Positions 23,129 to 31,079 of a DNA stretch of 64,000 nucleotides are shown here, in pieces. The first letter of the stretch is position 1. Every line of letters starts with the position of its first letter. Under the pieces are notes generated by a model. It searched no databases, had not been told where the DNA came from, and saw only the letters and a program-made list of their open reading frames with translations. The stretch is from positions 29,888 through 93,887 of the IMG/VR virus record IMGVR_UViG_3300046507_000282; one strand, written 5' to 3'. Source of the DNA: a virus. Made by a program: the position numbers and the translations under genes.

Positions 23129-23626
23129 GTGGCGAAAAGTAAGAACCTCTGCATTTTCATCGGGAACTTGGGGAAAGACCCGGAAGTGCGCTACATGCCG
23201 AGCGGCGACGCACTGTGCAGCTTCAGCATCGCCTGCACGGAAACGTGGAAGGACAAGCAGAGCGGCGATATTAAAGAGGCGACCGAGTGGATTCGCGTTA
23301 GCGCATTCGGGCGTCTCGCCGAGGTCTGCGGCGAGTACCTGAAGCAGGGCTCGCGCGTGTACATCGAGGGCAAGTTCAAGACGCGCAAATATCAGGCGGC
23401 GGATGGCACCGACCGCTACACGACCGAAATCAAGCTCGAAGAAATGATGATGCTCGATGGACGCCAGGCGGGAGAAGGTGGCGGCGAGCGCCCGGCGCGC
23501 AGCACGAACGCGGGCAACGGCAGCCAGCGGCAGCCGCAGGAACGCCAGGGCGCGAAGACGGGCAGCGCGGGCCGTGGTGGCGGATTGGGACCGGAAGATT
23601 ACGACGACTCGGACATTCCTTTCTAA
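23129..23626 (+). CDS. ssb: Single-stranded DNA-binding protein, 165 aa
   Basis: An OB-fold (residues 1-112: CIFIGNLGKDPEVRYMPSG, then EWIRVSAFGRLAEVCGEYLKQGS) is followed by a Gly/Gln-rich linker and the acidic tip DDSDIPF that recruits partner proteins. Start is GTG at 23129 with AAGGA 9 bases upstream. It protects ssDNA and may hand it to RecT. Confidence 0.95.
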   Translation: MAKSKNLCIFIGNLGKDPEVRYMPSGDALCSFSIACTETWKDKQSGDIKEATEWIRVSAFGRLAEVCGEYLKQGSRVYIEGKFKTRKYQAADGTDRYTTEIKLEEMMMLDGRQAGEGGGERPARSTNAGNGSQRQPQERQGAKTGSAGRGGGLGPEDYDDSDIPF

Positions 23627-23639
23627 TTTTTCGCCCTCT

Positions 23640-23646
23640 AATCTGC
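23640..23646 (-). promoter_or_regulatory. Isolated operator-like half-site
   Basis: AATCTGC (same half-site as at the switch) lies between ssb and the HNH gene, 13 bases before the ATG. No -10/-35 pair is obvious, so it may be fortuitous. Confidence 0.3.
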
Positions 23647-23658
23647 TTTAGAAGCATC

Positions 23659-24099
23659 ATGAAACTTTGCAAACTTTGCGACGAGCAGAAACCGCTCTCC
23701 GACTTCTATTCGCAGGTGGCTCGTTGCAAGGAATGCCACAAGGCAGCAATGGCAAAGCGGCGCGCAGAAAACCTTGACGCGATCAGAGCATACGACCGGG
23801 CGCGGGGGAGTCTCCCGCACCGGGTCGAAGCGCGCACCAAGTTCCAAAAAACGGACGCATACAAGCGCTCGCACAAGGACGCAACGGCGAAGTACGTAGC
23901 CAAGCATCCGAAGCGGCGCGCAGCACAAATCGCGGTCGGAAACGCGATCCGCGACGGGCGGCTCACTAAGAAGCCATGTCAGGTCTGCGGATGCGAGCGC
24001 ACCGAGGCGCATCACCCCGATTACGACGCACCGCTTGACGTTGTCTGGCTGTGCGTTCCGCACCACGTAGAAGTCCACCAACTTGTAGAGACACACTGA
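23659..24099 (+). CDS. HNH-type endonuclease, 146 aa
   Basis: An N-terminal zinc knuckle (CKLCDEQKP, then CKECH) and a basic middle lead to PCQVCGCERTEAHHPDYD and WLCVPHHVEVH. This C-x2-C...HH...C-x2-HH pattern is typical of phage HNH nucleases with a zinc-stabilised beta-beta-alpha-metal fold. It may nick DNA for recombination or be a homing-type nuclease. Confidence 0.82.
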   Translation: MKLCKLCDEQKPLSDFYSQVARCKECHKAAMAKRRAENLDAIRAYDRARGSLPHRVEARTKFQKTDAYKRSHKDATAKYVAKHPKRRAAQIAVGNAIRDGRLTKKPCQVCGCERTEAHHPDYDAPLDVVWLCVPHHVEVHQLVETH

Positions 24100-24100
24100 A

Positions 24101-25036
24101 ATGAACGAAGTAAAACTCCGCGACAGCACTATCACCTTCACGGACCCGGAGACCGGCGAGCAGCACACGCTTGATATCGCCGACGTACGCACCATGGTCG
24201 CAGGCATCGCAAAAGACGTTCCGGAACTCGGCGATATGCCGCCCGAATTGCGCCAACTGTTCGCCGACGGAAAGCACACCATCACGCTCGAAGCGCAGGA
24301 CATGAATTTCAACCCGGACGTGATCGAGGCGCTCGGGCTGAAGGATCAACTGGACGCGCAGCCGAAAACGCTGAAGCCAGACGTGCTTGAAGTCCAGGCC
24401 GCTCCCGCGCCGCGCGGAATGGTCTCGCCGAATCGCAAGCAGCGCCGCGCACAAGAGAAGCGCCGCCGCTCGAAGGTGTTTCAGAAGGCCGAAGCGAAGC
24501 GCCTGGAGCCGATCCGCAAGAAAATGCAGGCGCAGATTGACGCTGAGCGCGCCGCGAAGGAGCAAGAGGCGCTGCAGGACGTGGTTTTCGCCGACCCGCG
24601 CCATATCGGCAAGATCGTGAAGGTGTTCGAGCCTATCGAGAAGGCGCTGCATAACTTCGTGGATGGCGAAGTCGCCACCATGGACGACGGCACGACGCTC
24701 TTGTGGGCCACTGAAGACGGCTGCTGGTATCCCGCCGTCGCATGCCTGCGCAGCGTGCTCGAAACGTACGCGAAGCTCGGCGATACGTTCGGCTGGGCCA
24801 ACCACAACGCCGGGCTCGCTCGCGTTGCGACCCTGCTGGAGAACGGCGAGCCGATCCACAAGGCGGACGTAGACGAAGCGCTGAAGACGGTCGAATGGAT
24901 GAAGTACTGCACCCTGACGATCACGCCGCGCCAGTTCACGAAAGAGGCGGTCGAAATCCAGATCGCCAACGAACTGCGCGACGCCGGGCTCGCACCGGAG
25001 CCGACCGACGCGGACCTCACGCGCGATGTCGTTTAA
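24101..25036 (+). CDS. Hypothetical protein with basic central helix, 311 aa
   Basis: The start is one base after the HNH stop. Residues about 108-160 are a very basic helix (SPNRKQRRAQEKRRR, RLEPIRKKMQ). The C-terminal half has a compact domain with WATEDGCWYPAV and WANHNAGLARVATLL. The start of the next gene overlaps its end by 11 bases. No family recognised. Confidence 0.8.
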   Translation: MNEVKLRDSTITFTDPETGEQHTLDIADVRTMVAGIAKDVPELGDMPPELRQLFADGKHTITLEAQDMNFNPDVIEALGLKDQLDAQPKTLKPDVLEVQAAPAPRGMVSPNRKQRRAQEKRRRSKVFQKAEAKRLEPIRKKMQAQIDAERAAKEQEALQDVVFADPRHIGKIVKVFEPIEKALHNFVDGEVATMDDGTTLLWATEDGCWYPAVACLRSVLETYAKLGDTFGWANHNAGLARVATLLENGEPIHKADVDEALKTVEWMKYCTLTITPRQFTKEAVEIQIANELRDAGLAPEPTDADLTRDVV

Positions 25037-25481
25037 CTCGACGTTTAAGAGCCCCGGCAAGGGGCTCGCGCGCAGTAGCTTCAAGCGCAAGAGCCCCATG
25101 TCGAAGACGGCCATCGCCAAAGCAGCCGGCGAGCCCGTGAAGGCGAAGCCGCGCGCCGCGCTGAAGGCGACACGCCCGAAGGCCACGCCGATCCGTCAGA
25201 GCGCTCGGCACGAGCACTGCACCCTGCGCCTGTTCGGCGTATGCCGCGAGGAAGAGGGGAACGTCGTGTGGGCTCACTCGAACCGCGGCGAGCACGGGAA
25301 AGGCGGCGGCCTGAAGGCCGAAGACCAGTACGGCGCGTATGCCTGTTTCTTCTGCCATGGCGTTTATGACAGGCAGATCAAGCGCCCGGCAGGTATGACG
25401 CTGGAATACGTCGAAGACCGCTTCACGGCGGGCATGAATGAATCGCGCGAGAAGCTCCGCGCCAAAGGATTGTTGCGATGA
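25026..25481 (+). CDS. DUF1364/YbcO-like nuclease, 151 aa
   Basis: After a basic N-terminus, the segment HEHCTLRLFGVCREEEGNVV, then WAHSNRGEHGKGGGLKAED and YACFFCHGVYD follows the DUF1364 pattern (CTLR..GVC...AH....GKG.G.K..D...AC..CH). E. coli YbcO of this group is described as an HNH-like nuclease. Likely role in recombination or late processing. An internal ATG (MSKTAIAK) is an alternative start. Confidence 0.82.
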   Translation: MSFNSTFKSPGKGLARSSFKRKSPMSKTAIAKAAGEPVKAKPRAALKATRPKATPIRQSARHEHCTLRLFGVCREEEGNVVWAHSNRGEHGKGGGLKAEDQYGAYACFFCHGVYDRQIKRPAGMTLEYVEDRFTAGMNESREKLRAKGLLR

Positions 25482-25750
25482 ACACTGTCTTCCTTCTCAT
25501 GGCCCAGTACAACGGCCAGGCAATCGTGCCGGCAGAGCGCGTGTGCGAGGACTACTTCGCCCCACTGAAGCCGGTCAACTTCCTGCGCAAGATCGCCGCT
25601 GGCGAGATTCGCTTGCCGCTCGTTCGCATGGAAGAGTCACAGAAGGGCGCGAGGGGTGTCCACCTGAGCGACCTGGCCGCATATATCGACGCCAAGCGCG
25701 CGGCGGCGGTCAAGGAATGCGAGAAACTTTGCGGTGCAACAAACGGGTAA
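25478..25750 (+). CDS. PrtN-like (pyocin activator family) protein, 90 aa
   Basis: MNTVFLLMAQYNGQAIVPAE, then EIRLPLVRMEESQKGARGVH closely follows the PrtN family, DNA-binding proteins related to AlpA-type excisionases. It is placed directly before the integrase, as excisionases often are, so directionality control of excision is a reasonable inference; transcription activation is the alternative. ATGA overlap with the nuclease gene. Confidence 0.82.
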   Translation: MNTVFLLMAQYNGQAIVPAERVCEDYFAPLKPVNFLRKIAAGEIRLPLVRMEESQKGARGVHLSDLAAYIDAKRAAAVKECEKLCGATNG

Positions 25751-25880
25751 CATCAAATTCACTGAGGCCGGAATTCCTTTGCGTACCGGGCGTTCCGGAC
25801 AAGTGATCGTTCCCATCCATCATCGGGGCCACAGATACTCGTCTTGGCGTTGATTTCATTGAGAATCCAGATAATTCAAG

Positions 25881-25970
25881 GGTTTCAGCCCCACTCCATC
25901 GGTGCAACATTCATGCGGGTTTACGTGAGTTTTTGCAGGTTTCAGAGGACTGGGGTAACATTGTTGCACC
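25881..25970 (+). repeat. Candidate attP-like repeat cluster before the integrase
   Basis: A 9-bp inverted repeat GGTGCAACA (25901-25909) / TGTTGCACC (25962-25970) and direct repeats GGTTTCAG (25881-25888, 25938-25945) lie in a 250-base gap just upstream of the integrase start. Such arrays are typical of integrase arm and core sites, or of the integrase's own operator. Confidence 0.45.
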
Positions 25971-25998
25971 ACTCCCCACTCCTGTTACACCGAAAACC

Positions 25999-27081
25999 AT
26001 GGGCACAATCATGCAACGCGTCCGAAAGGACGGAAGCATAGGATACACCGCAGTCGTTCGCGTCAAGCGCGGCGGAAAGGTCATCCACACCGAGACTGAG
26101 ACCTTCGACCGCGAGCCGCCCGCGAAGGCATGGATCGCAAAGCGCGAAAAAGTGCTGGCCGCGCCGGGCGGAATCGAGAGCGTCGTGAAAGAGGACCCAA
26201 CCCTTTCCGAGGCGATAAAGCGCTATAAGAAAGAGTCGAAAAAGGACATTGGTCGGACGAAAGCCCAAGTCCTGCGCTGCATAGAAGAGGCTGAAATTGG
26301 CGCGCTGAAGTGCTCTGAGGTAACGAGCCAGACAATCGTCGCATTCGCCCACGAACTCAAGGTGAAGCCTCAGACCGTCAGTAACTATGTCTCTCACCTG
26401 GCCGCCGTCTTCACCGTCGCGAAACCGGCTTGGGGCTACCCGCTCGAAATGCAGCAGATAAACGATGCGCGAGTGGTCCTGAAGAAACTGGGCTCAAGCA
26501 GCCGATCACGGGAGCGCGACCGCCGCCCGACAGTCGGCGAAATGGACCATATCCTCGCCCACTACGCAGAAATGGAAAAGCGCGAGCGGGCCGAAATCCC
26601 GATGATCAAGATCATCCTGTTCGCGATGTTCTCGGCTCGCCGCCAGGAAGAAATCTGCCGACTCGCGTGGGCCGACTACGAGGGAGACCGCGCGCTGGTA
26701 CGCGACATGAAGCACCCGGGCCAGAAGATCGGGAACGATACTTGGGTTGACCTTCCGCCCGAAGCGCGGCGCATTATTGACTCGATGCCACGCACCGGGG
26801 CGCTGCTGTTCCCGTACAACCACCGGAGCGTCAGCGCGAGCTTCACAAAGGCTACCAGCTTCCTCTCAATAGACGACCTTCATTTCCACGATCTGAGGCA
26901 CGAGGGAGCCTCTAGGCTGTTCGAGCTAGGCTGGAACATCCCGCACGTCGCCGCAGTCACCGGGCACCGCTCATGGGCGTCCCTGAAGCGCTATTCGCAC
27001 CTGCGCCAGACCGGCGACAAGTGGGCGGGCTGGGAATGGATCGAAAATCTGCAAGACGCATCGCAAAACGTAGCCGCTTGA
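25999..27081 (+). CDS. int: Tyrosine recombinase (integrase), 360 aa
   Basis: Catalytic residues are in order: Arg214/215 (FSARRQEEICRL), Lys near 238, His297-x-x-Arg300 (HDLRHE), His323 (TGHRSW) and nucleophile Tyr332 (KRYSHL). Residues 70-160 form the core-binding SAM-like domain. It integrates the phage by site-specific recombination. The start is uncertain: no strong ribosome site precedes 25999, and a TTG at 25933 would add 22 residues reaching into the repeat cluster. Confidence 0.9.
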   Translation: MGTIMQRVRKDGSIGYTAVVRVKRGGKVIHTETETFDREPPAKAWIAKREKVLAAPGGIESVVKEDPTLSEAIKRYKKESKKDIGRTKAQVLRCIEEAEIGALKCSEVTSQTIVAFAHELKVKPQTVSNYVSHLAAVFTVAKPAWGYPLEMQQINDARVVLKKLGSSSRSRERDRRPTVGEMDHILAHYAEMEKRERAEIPMIKIILFAMFSARRQEEICRLAWADYEGDRALVRDMKHPGQKIGNDTWVDLPPEARRIIDSMPRTGALLFPYNHRSVSASFTKATSFLSIDDLHFHDLRHEGASRLFELGWNIPHVAAVTGHRSWASLKRYSHLRQTGDKWAGWEWIENLQDASQNVAA

Positions 27082-27123
27082 CCCTTCAATTTCGCACTAA
27101 ACTAGAACAAAGGAACCAACCCC

Positions 27124-27351
27124 ATGACGGTAGCCGTGATCGATACCCTAAAACTCGTCAAGCGCCTGCGCGAGACGATGGACCCCAAGCAGGCGGAAGC
27201 ATTCGCCGAAGCTCTCAATGAATCGCTCGGCGAGAAGGTCGCTACTAAAGCCGATATCGAAGCGTCCGAAGCTCGGCTCACCAACAAGCTGTACGCAGTC
27301 GGATTAACGGTCGTGCTTGCGACCGGCGTCATGCAGCACTTCCTCAAATGA
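27124..27351 (+). CDS. Membrane-anchored coiled-coil protein, DUF1640-like, 75 aa
   Basis: The pattern DTLKLVKRLRETMDPKQAEAFAEAL, then TKADIEASEARL and a C-terminal hydrophobic segment (YAVGLTVVLATGVM) matches short DUF1640/CCDC90-type proteins, which form coiled coils at membranes. AAGGAA precedes the ATG. Role in phages unknown. Confidence 0.8.
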   Translation: MTVAVIDTLKLVKRLRETMDPKQAEAFAEALNESLGEKVATKADIEASEARLTNKLYAVGLTVVLATGVMQHFLK

Positions 27352-27566
27352 TAGGCCCCGGAAAATACGACCGCCTCTGCACAATCGTCCGCGAGGAAGC
27401 TGGCGCGGCCGGCGCTCTAGTCCTGGTGATCGACGGCGAGAAAGGATCTGGCTTTTCGGTGCAAGCAGACATCGAAACGCAAATGCGGCTGCCCGATCTG
27501 CTTGAGGCGATGGCGCGGCAAATCCGGATGGATACAAGCGACCCCGCCAGCTTCGCGGGACAGTAA
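27348..27566 (+). CDS. Hypothetical protein, 72 aa
   Basis: ATGA overlap with the membrane protein. A core strand (ALVLVIDGEKGSGFSVQ) and helix (LPDLLEAMARQIRMD) recall small phage proteins often listed as conserved hypothetical. A terminator follows 15 bases after the stop. Confidence 0.75.
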   Translation: MIGPGKYDRLCTIVREEAGAAGALVLVIDGEKGSGFSVQADIETQMRLPDLLEAMARQIRMDTSDPASFAGQ

Positions 27567-27581
27567 AAAGAGCAAACGAAG

Positions 27582-27621
27582 ATGCACGCCGACGGCCCCG
27601 CGCCACGGCGTGCATTTTTTT
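27582..27621 (+). terminator. Strong terminator after the integrase block
   Basis: ATGCACGCCG (27582-27591) and CGGCGTGCAT (27606-27615) form a 10-bp stem with a 14-base loop and a run of T. Confidence 0.92.
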
Positions 27622-27632
27622 GTCTAATTTTC

Positions 27633-27662
27633 TTCCCTAAAAGCAGATTCGTGGGGTATTAT
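27633..27662 (+). promoter_or_regulatory. Probable promoter with operator half-site
   Basis: TATTAT (27657-27662) with a weak TTCCCT 18 bases upstream; GCAGATT (27643-27649) sits in the spacer and GCAGAAA follows at 27672. It drives the small-gene operon 27698-28866. Confidence 0.55.
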
Positions 27663-27697
27663 TCTTTTCAAGCAGAAACGAACCGGAGCAAACCCCT

Positions 27698-27919
27698 ATG
27701 ACCACCAAGATCGAAATTCAAGTAATCAGCGACGAAAACTTCACCGTCCTAGTTGACAGCGAACCCCAAGCACGCCGCGACAACGCATCGCAAGCAACCC
27801 TCTACGCTCTGCACCTGTTCTTCGGCTTCATGGAAGACGGCTTTCGCGCTCGAATCATCTACCCGGAAGCGGACCCGCGCTTCGGTCGCCTCACCCGCGT
27901 CTATCAGGAGTTCGCATGA
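27698..27919 (+). CDS. Hypothetical protein, 73 aa
   Basis: GGAG lies about 9 bases before the ATG. The sequence MTTKIEIQVISDENFTVLVD is strand-rich and followed by a helix (ASQATLYALHLFFGFM). No family recognised. Confidence 0.75.
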   Translation: MTTKIEIQVISDENFTVLVDSEPQARRDNASQATLYALHLFFGFMEDGFRARIIYPEADPRFGRLTRVYQEFA

Positions 27920-28110
27920 CGACTGCCTACGTCATCTCCTGCGCCCCTAAGGACCGCAAGCCATTCCGCATCGAGTGTCCGGACACGATGACGCGAGCCG
28001 ACGTGAGAAAGATTGCACTTGACCTGATCGGCATTTACACCCCGGAGCGCGTGGCAGTGAGCGCCGTTTCGTTCACCAACATTGACGAAGACCTTTTCGG
28101 CGACGCCTGA
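27916..28110 (+). CDS. Hypothetical protein, 64 aa
   Basis: ATGA overlap with the previous gene. Short alpha/beta sequence (AYVISCAPKDRKPFRIECPD). Function unknown. Confidence 0.72.
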   Translation: MTTAYVISCAPKDRKPFRIECPDTMTRADVRKIALDLIGIYTPERVAVSAVSFTNIDEDLFGDA

Positions 28111-28118
28111 GAATCCCC

Positions 28119-28400
28119 ATGACCACCAACACCAAACACGTCGAAATCATCAAGCACATGCTCGGCATGGGCAGCAGCCGCCGCCAATCGTGGGGCACGC
28201 GCAACTACTTCGCCACCTACAAAGACGGCACTGAATTTCAGACGCTACAGGACATGCAGCGCGCCGGTCTAGTCAAGGAAACGCAGGTATCGCCGAGCGG
28301 CATGCACTACTACGCTGCGACAGACAAGGGCCTGACTGCGGTCGGCATGCGCCGCGCTAACAACGGCTACCTTATTCCGACCGAGGAAGTGGTGGAATGA
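28119..28400 (+). CDS. Putative small winged-helix protein, 93 aa
   Basis: HVEIIKHMLGMGSSRRQSWG, then FQTLQDMQRAGLVKETQVSPSGMHYYAATDKG has helix-helix-wing order seen in small phage regulators, with the final TDKGLTAVGM typical of winged-helix ends. DNA target unknown. Confidence 0.72.
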   Translation: MTTNTKHVEIIKHMLGMGSSRRQSWGTRNYFATYKDGTEFQTLQDMQRAGLVKETQVSPSGMHYYAATDKGLTAVGMRRANNGYLIPTEEVVE

Positions 28401-28543
28401 TGGATGACTTCGGGAACACGTTCTACGACTGGTTGACGAAGCCAGAATCTGCGGCAGCGTTCATTCGGTTCACACTGAGCGACGAAGCGATTGCCGCACG
28501 CACCCGCGACGAAGACCTTCGGCAATACGGCGTGATCGCCTGA
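28397..28543 (+). CDS. Small hypothetical protein, 48 aa
   Basis: ATGATG at 28397 overlaps the previous stop and the frame closes at TGA 28541-28543. The product MMDDFGNTFYDWLTKPESAAAF is helical and acidic. Coupling to the upstream gene supports it. Confidence 0.55.
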   Translation: MMDDFGNTFYDWLTKPESAAAFIRFTLSDEAIAARTRDEDLRQYGVIA

Positions 28544-28602
28544 GTCGGGACCGCAAAATAAACGAGAGCCCCGCACCGGGGCCGTTAAACGGTAGAAAGA
28601 GA

Positions 28603-28866
28603 ATGAGTCAGGAAGATACCGCGCAAATCCATGAGGCTATGGATTGGGAGCGCAACAACCGCCCGCGCGAGGTCGCCGCGACGTTCGCACCAGCAGACAA
28701 GGGATACGGCCCAGCGACGTGCAACGGGCGCGAGAAGCGCACCGGGCCGGGCGTGCAATTGGAGGATGATTGCGGGGAAGAGTTGCCGCCCCTGCGTCGC
28801 GCAATGGGGCGGCATTTGTGCGTGGCCTGCCAGGAGTTGCTTGAGGCAGGAAGGCTGTTCGGCTAA
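28603..28866 (+). CDS. DksA/TraR-type zinc-finger protein, 87 aa
   Basis: Cysteines at about 40, 57, 72 and 75, with CGEELPPLRRAMGRHLCVACQE, follow the DksA/TraR zinc-finger signature (CGxxIPxxR...CxxCQ). The length is like TraR rather than DksA. TraR-type proteins bind the RNA polymerase secondary channel and alter promoter selection. Its stop overlaps the stop of the convergent lipase gene. Confidence 0.82.
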   Translation: MSQEDTAQIHEAMDWERNNRPREVAATFAPADKGYGPATCNGREKRTGPGVQLEDDCGEELPPLRRAMGRHLCVACQELLEAGRLFG

Positions 28867-29492
28867 GCGGTGGCGTGCGCTAGAGTGGCGGAAGCCGCGC
28901 GCACCGTCGATAGAGCAAGTGCGAGCGTGACGCGATCAAGCATATGATCGGTCACGTTTGGAATCGGCAGAAACGCATGGCCGATATCCGACACCTTTGC
29001 AGCATGATCCAAATGAAGCGGGACATCGGGAACCACGTCGTTCCCGTTTTTTGTCAGAAGGATCGGAACACCCTTCAGCAGCTTCGCAACGCGCGGACCA
29101 TCGCACACACGCGGCGGCTCGAAGCCGTAGACGGCAACAGGCGGATTCCCCGACGCCGTCATATCCGCCGCAGCCATCAGCGCAATAGCCGCGCCGAGAG
29201 AGTGCCCAACGAGCGTCACCGGCTGCCCGGCGATGGCCGCAAGAACCGGCACCCGGATAGCCTGCCACGCGTCCCAAAATCCCTCATGAACCTCACCCAC
29301 ACCCGGGACGTTGACCGTCAGGATATCCAGATCGGCGAGCCATGATGCGATGTTGTTCGTGCCTGGGAAGGCCACGACAAAGCCAGCGGGCGTATGCCGC
29401 AAGATCGCGCGAGAGGCGCTATCCGCAATACCGATATCCGGCACAGCGTCATATGCCTCCTGCGCGATCAGCGCAAAGTCGCGCGGCGTCAT
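28863..29492 (-). CDS. Lipase class 3-type alpha/beta hydrolase, 209 aa
   Basis: The nucleophile elbow GHSLGAA puts Ser98 in place. Likely partners are Asp152 or Asp156 (KNGNDVVPDVP) and His183 (DHMLD). No signal peptide is seen, so it would act in the cytoplasm unless released through the holin. It is the last gene of the lysis cassette; a role in membrane lipid cleavage during lysis, or in altering the lysogen, is inferred. Such a gene is unusual next to a lysozyme. Confidence 0.82.
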   Translation of the reverse strand: MTPRDFALIAQEAYDAVPDIGIADSASRAILRHTPAGFVVAFPGTNNIASWLADLDILTVNVPGVGEVHEGFWDAWQAIRVPVLAAIAGQPVTLVGHSLGAAIALMAAADMTASGNPPVAVYGFEPPRVCDGPRVAKLLKGVPILLTKNGNDVVPDVPLHLDHAAKVSDIGHAFLPIPNVTDHMLDRVTLALALSTVRAASATLAHATA

Positions 29493-29870
29493 TTACGACG
29501 AGGCCGCCGACGGCGCGGATGCGGCGACGGGAGCCGACGCGCCGGGCGACGCGGCAGCGGCGGGAGCCGAGGCACCGGGAACGGCAGAAGCCGGGGCGGT
29601 CGCCGCGATGGCCTTGTTCACGGCGCAAAACACGCCGTTACCAGCCGCGACAACGGACAACGTCGGGTCAGCTACAGCAGCGGCAGTGACAGCAGCCTGA
29701 CCGACCGGGCACGCTGCGTTCACTGCAGCGGCGGTAGTCTGGAGCGCGCCGACCGCTGCGCTGTTCACGGTTGCGACGTTGTTCGCCGCGGTCTGGATTT
29801 GCGTGGCCGAGCACGCGGCGAGCATTGCGATGCCCGCCAAAGCACAAGCCATCAAAAGACGCTTTTTCAT
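29493..29870 (-). CDS. Ala-rich outer-membrane lipoprotein candidate, 125 aa
   Basis: MKKRLLMACALAGIAMLAAC is a signal peptide with lipobox LAAC at residues 17-20, so the mature protein starts with lipidated Cys20. The rest is Ala-rich and ends in an Ala/Pro/Ser low-complexity tail (about 92-125). In a lysis cassette it could serve as an o-spanin-like protein, although it is longer than Rz1. Confidence 0.78.
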   Translation of the reverse strand: MKKRLLMACALAGIAMLAACSATQIQTAANNVATVNSAAVGALQTTAAAVNAACPVGQAAVTAAAVADPTLSVVAAGNGVFCAVNKAIAATAPASAVPGASAPAAAASPGASAPVAASAPSAASS

Positions 29871-29918
29871 ATCGATTCCTTTACCGATGGTTTTAAGAGA
29901 CGGTCTAGCCGACCGAAT

Positions 29919-30140
29919 TTATGCTGGCGTCACGTCCGTCTTGACAGCGACAGGAGCGTTGCGCGACAACCACTTCTGAATGAGCCAGTGGCCTGCAGTG
30001 ACGACGCCGATAGCAATGGATACCTGTTCCTGCGGATCGATTCCGAGCTTCCAGTGAGCATCGAGAACGCCGAGCGCGGCAACGAGGCCAGCGGTGATTG
30101 CGCCAGCCGCGCCGGTTGCAGCGGGAGAGGTTTGGTTCAT
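29919..30140 (-). CDS. Holin candidate, 73 aa
   Basis: AGGAG is 5-6 bases before the ATG at 30140. Two hydrophobic segments are visible (AAGAITAGLVAALGVLDAHW and VSIAIGVVTAGHWLIQKWL) joined by a short polar loop, matching small class II or III holins. It lies next to the lysozyme gene. It would form the inner-membrane lesions that release the endolysin. Confidence 0.75.
   Translation of the reverse strand: MNQTSPAATGAAGAITAGLVAALGVLDAHWKLGIDPQEQVSIAIGVVTAGHWLIQKWLSRNAPVAVKTDVTPA
29922..29933 (-). promoter_or_regulatory. CGTGACGCCAGCAT motif copy (lipoprotein gene)
   Basis: The motif copy falls in the last codons of the holin-candidate gene, about 50 bases before the lipoprotein start, so its conservation there is partly coding. 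Confidence 0.4.
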
Positions 30141-30157
30141 AAGTACTCCTATTCGAA

Positions 30158-30670
30158 TTAATGCGAGGTATGACAGAGAGAACAATGCGCACCCAGCCTG
30201 AAAAGTGCGGCTTCGGCACTGCGCCGCTTCACAAGCCCGGCCAGCACCTTTCCGCCTGCCTTATTCCACACCGAGAACTGCGCAATCGCGCCATCGATGT
30301 CGCCGGCATTCAAAAGGCGCAGAAGCGTCGATCCGTCGAAGTTGCCCGTACCGATGTTGAATGTCAGATCGCACAGCGCAATGAACTCGTCTTGCGTAAG
30401 CGGTATTTCCACCACTGCGCGGACATTCGCTTCGGCTACCGACATGTCCTTCAGAAGCTGCGCATCCGCTTGCTCCTGAGTCCATACAAGCCCTTCGTGG
30501 ACTTCGGGGCCGGTATGCCCCCAGCCGACAGTCCACGGAGCCCCTGAAGACCCCCTTCCTAGCGCGAGCGGAGAAGCTGGGTCCGGGTATGCCTTGAGCC
30601 TGCAGCTTTCGCTCTGCTTTGTGATGGTCAGGTCGCCAGCACCGAGCACAAGCCCGCTATTGACGCCCAT
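30158..30670 (-). CDS. Endolysin, T4/P22-type lysozyme (GH24), 170 aa
   Basis: The catalytic array is ESCRLKAYPD with Glu21 and Asp30, then WTVGWGHTG with Thr47, as in T4 lysozyme Glu-Asp-Thr, with an inserted loop (SPLALGRGSSG). The C-terminal half (TQDEFIALCDLTFNIGTGNF, then STLLRLLNAGD) is the usual helical lobe. It cleaves peptidoglycan glycan strands. No signal peptide, so release needs the holin. Confidence 0.93.
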   Translation of the reverse strand: MGVNSGLVLGAGDLTITKQSESCRLKAYPDPASPLALGRGSSGAPWTVGWGHTGPEVHEGLVWTQEQADAQLLKDMSVAEANVRAVVEIPLTQDEFIALCDLTFNIGTGNFDGSTLLRLLNAGDIDGAIAQFSVWNKAGGKVLAGLVKRRSAEAALFRLGAHCSLCHTSH

Positions 30671-31020
30671 TACTTGTCCTGCTTCGTGTCTACTTTCCCG
30701 TAGAGATCCTTGAACCCTTGGCGCGTCTCCTGCATGTTGTCTTTGACGGCCTGCACGAGAGAGCCAATGGTTACCTCAAGGTTTTTGATTGCCGTCGTCA
30801 GGCCCTCTTGCGTCACGTATGTGCGGGCGCAGTAGAGTTGATGGGCAGCAAGGGCTTCAGAAGCCCTCTTCGCGTCTTCTGAGGCCGCCTTCGCCGCATC
30901 AGCGCCAGCCGTAGCCTCCTGCTTCAGGTCCCGAATCATGTATGTGGCAAAGAAGCCGATGATCAGGAAGAGAACGTTGATAACCGCGAGGGCTACTTCA
31001 AAAATCTGTTTGCTATCCAT
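30670..31020 (-). CDS. Membrane-anchored coiled-coil protein of the lysis cassette, 116 aa
   Basis: A single N-terminal membrane segment (VALAVINVLFLIIGFFATYM) is followed by a long Ala/Lys/Glu coiled coil (DLKQEATAGADAAKAASED). This is the architecture of an i-spanin, here placed before the lysozyme. A holin accessory role is the alternative. The stop and the next start overlap by one base. Confidence 0.75.
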   Translation of the reverse strand: MDSKQIFEVALAVINVLFLIIGFFATYMIRDLKQEATAGADAAKAASEDAKRASEALAAHQLYCARTYVTQEGLTTAIKNLEVTIGSLVQAVKDNMQETRQGFKDLYGKVDTKQDK

Positions 31021-31079
31021 TAAAAATCCAATGAGTGAAAAGGGAAAAGTGAGGCCCTCTATGTGGCTCATTGGATTTC

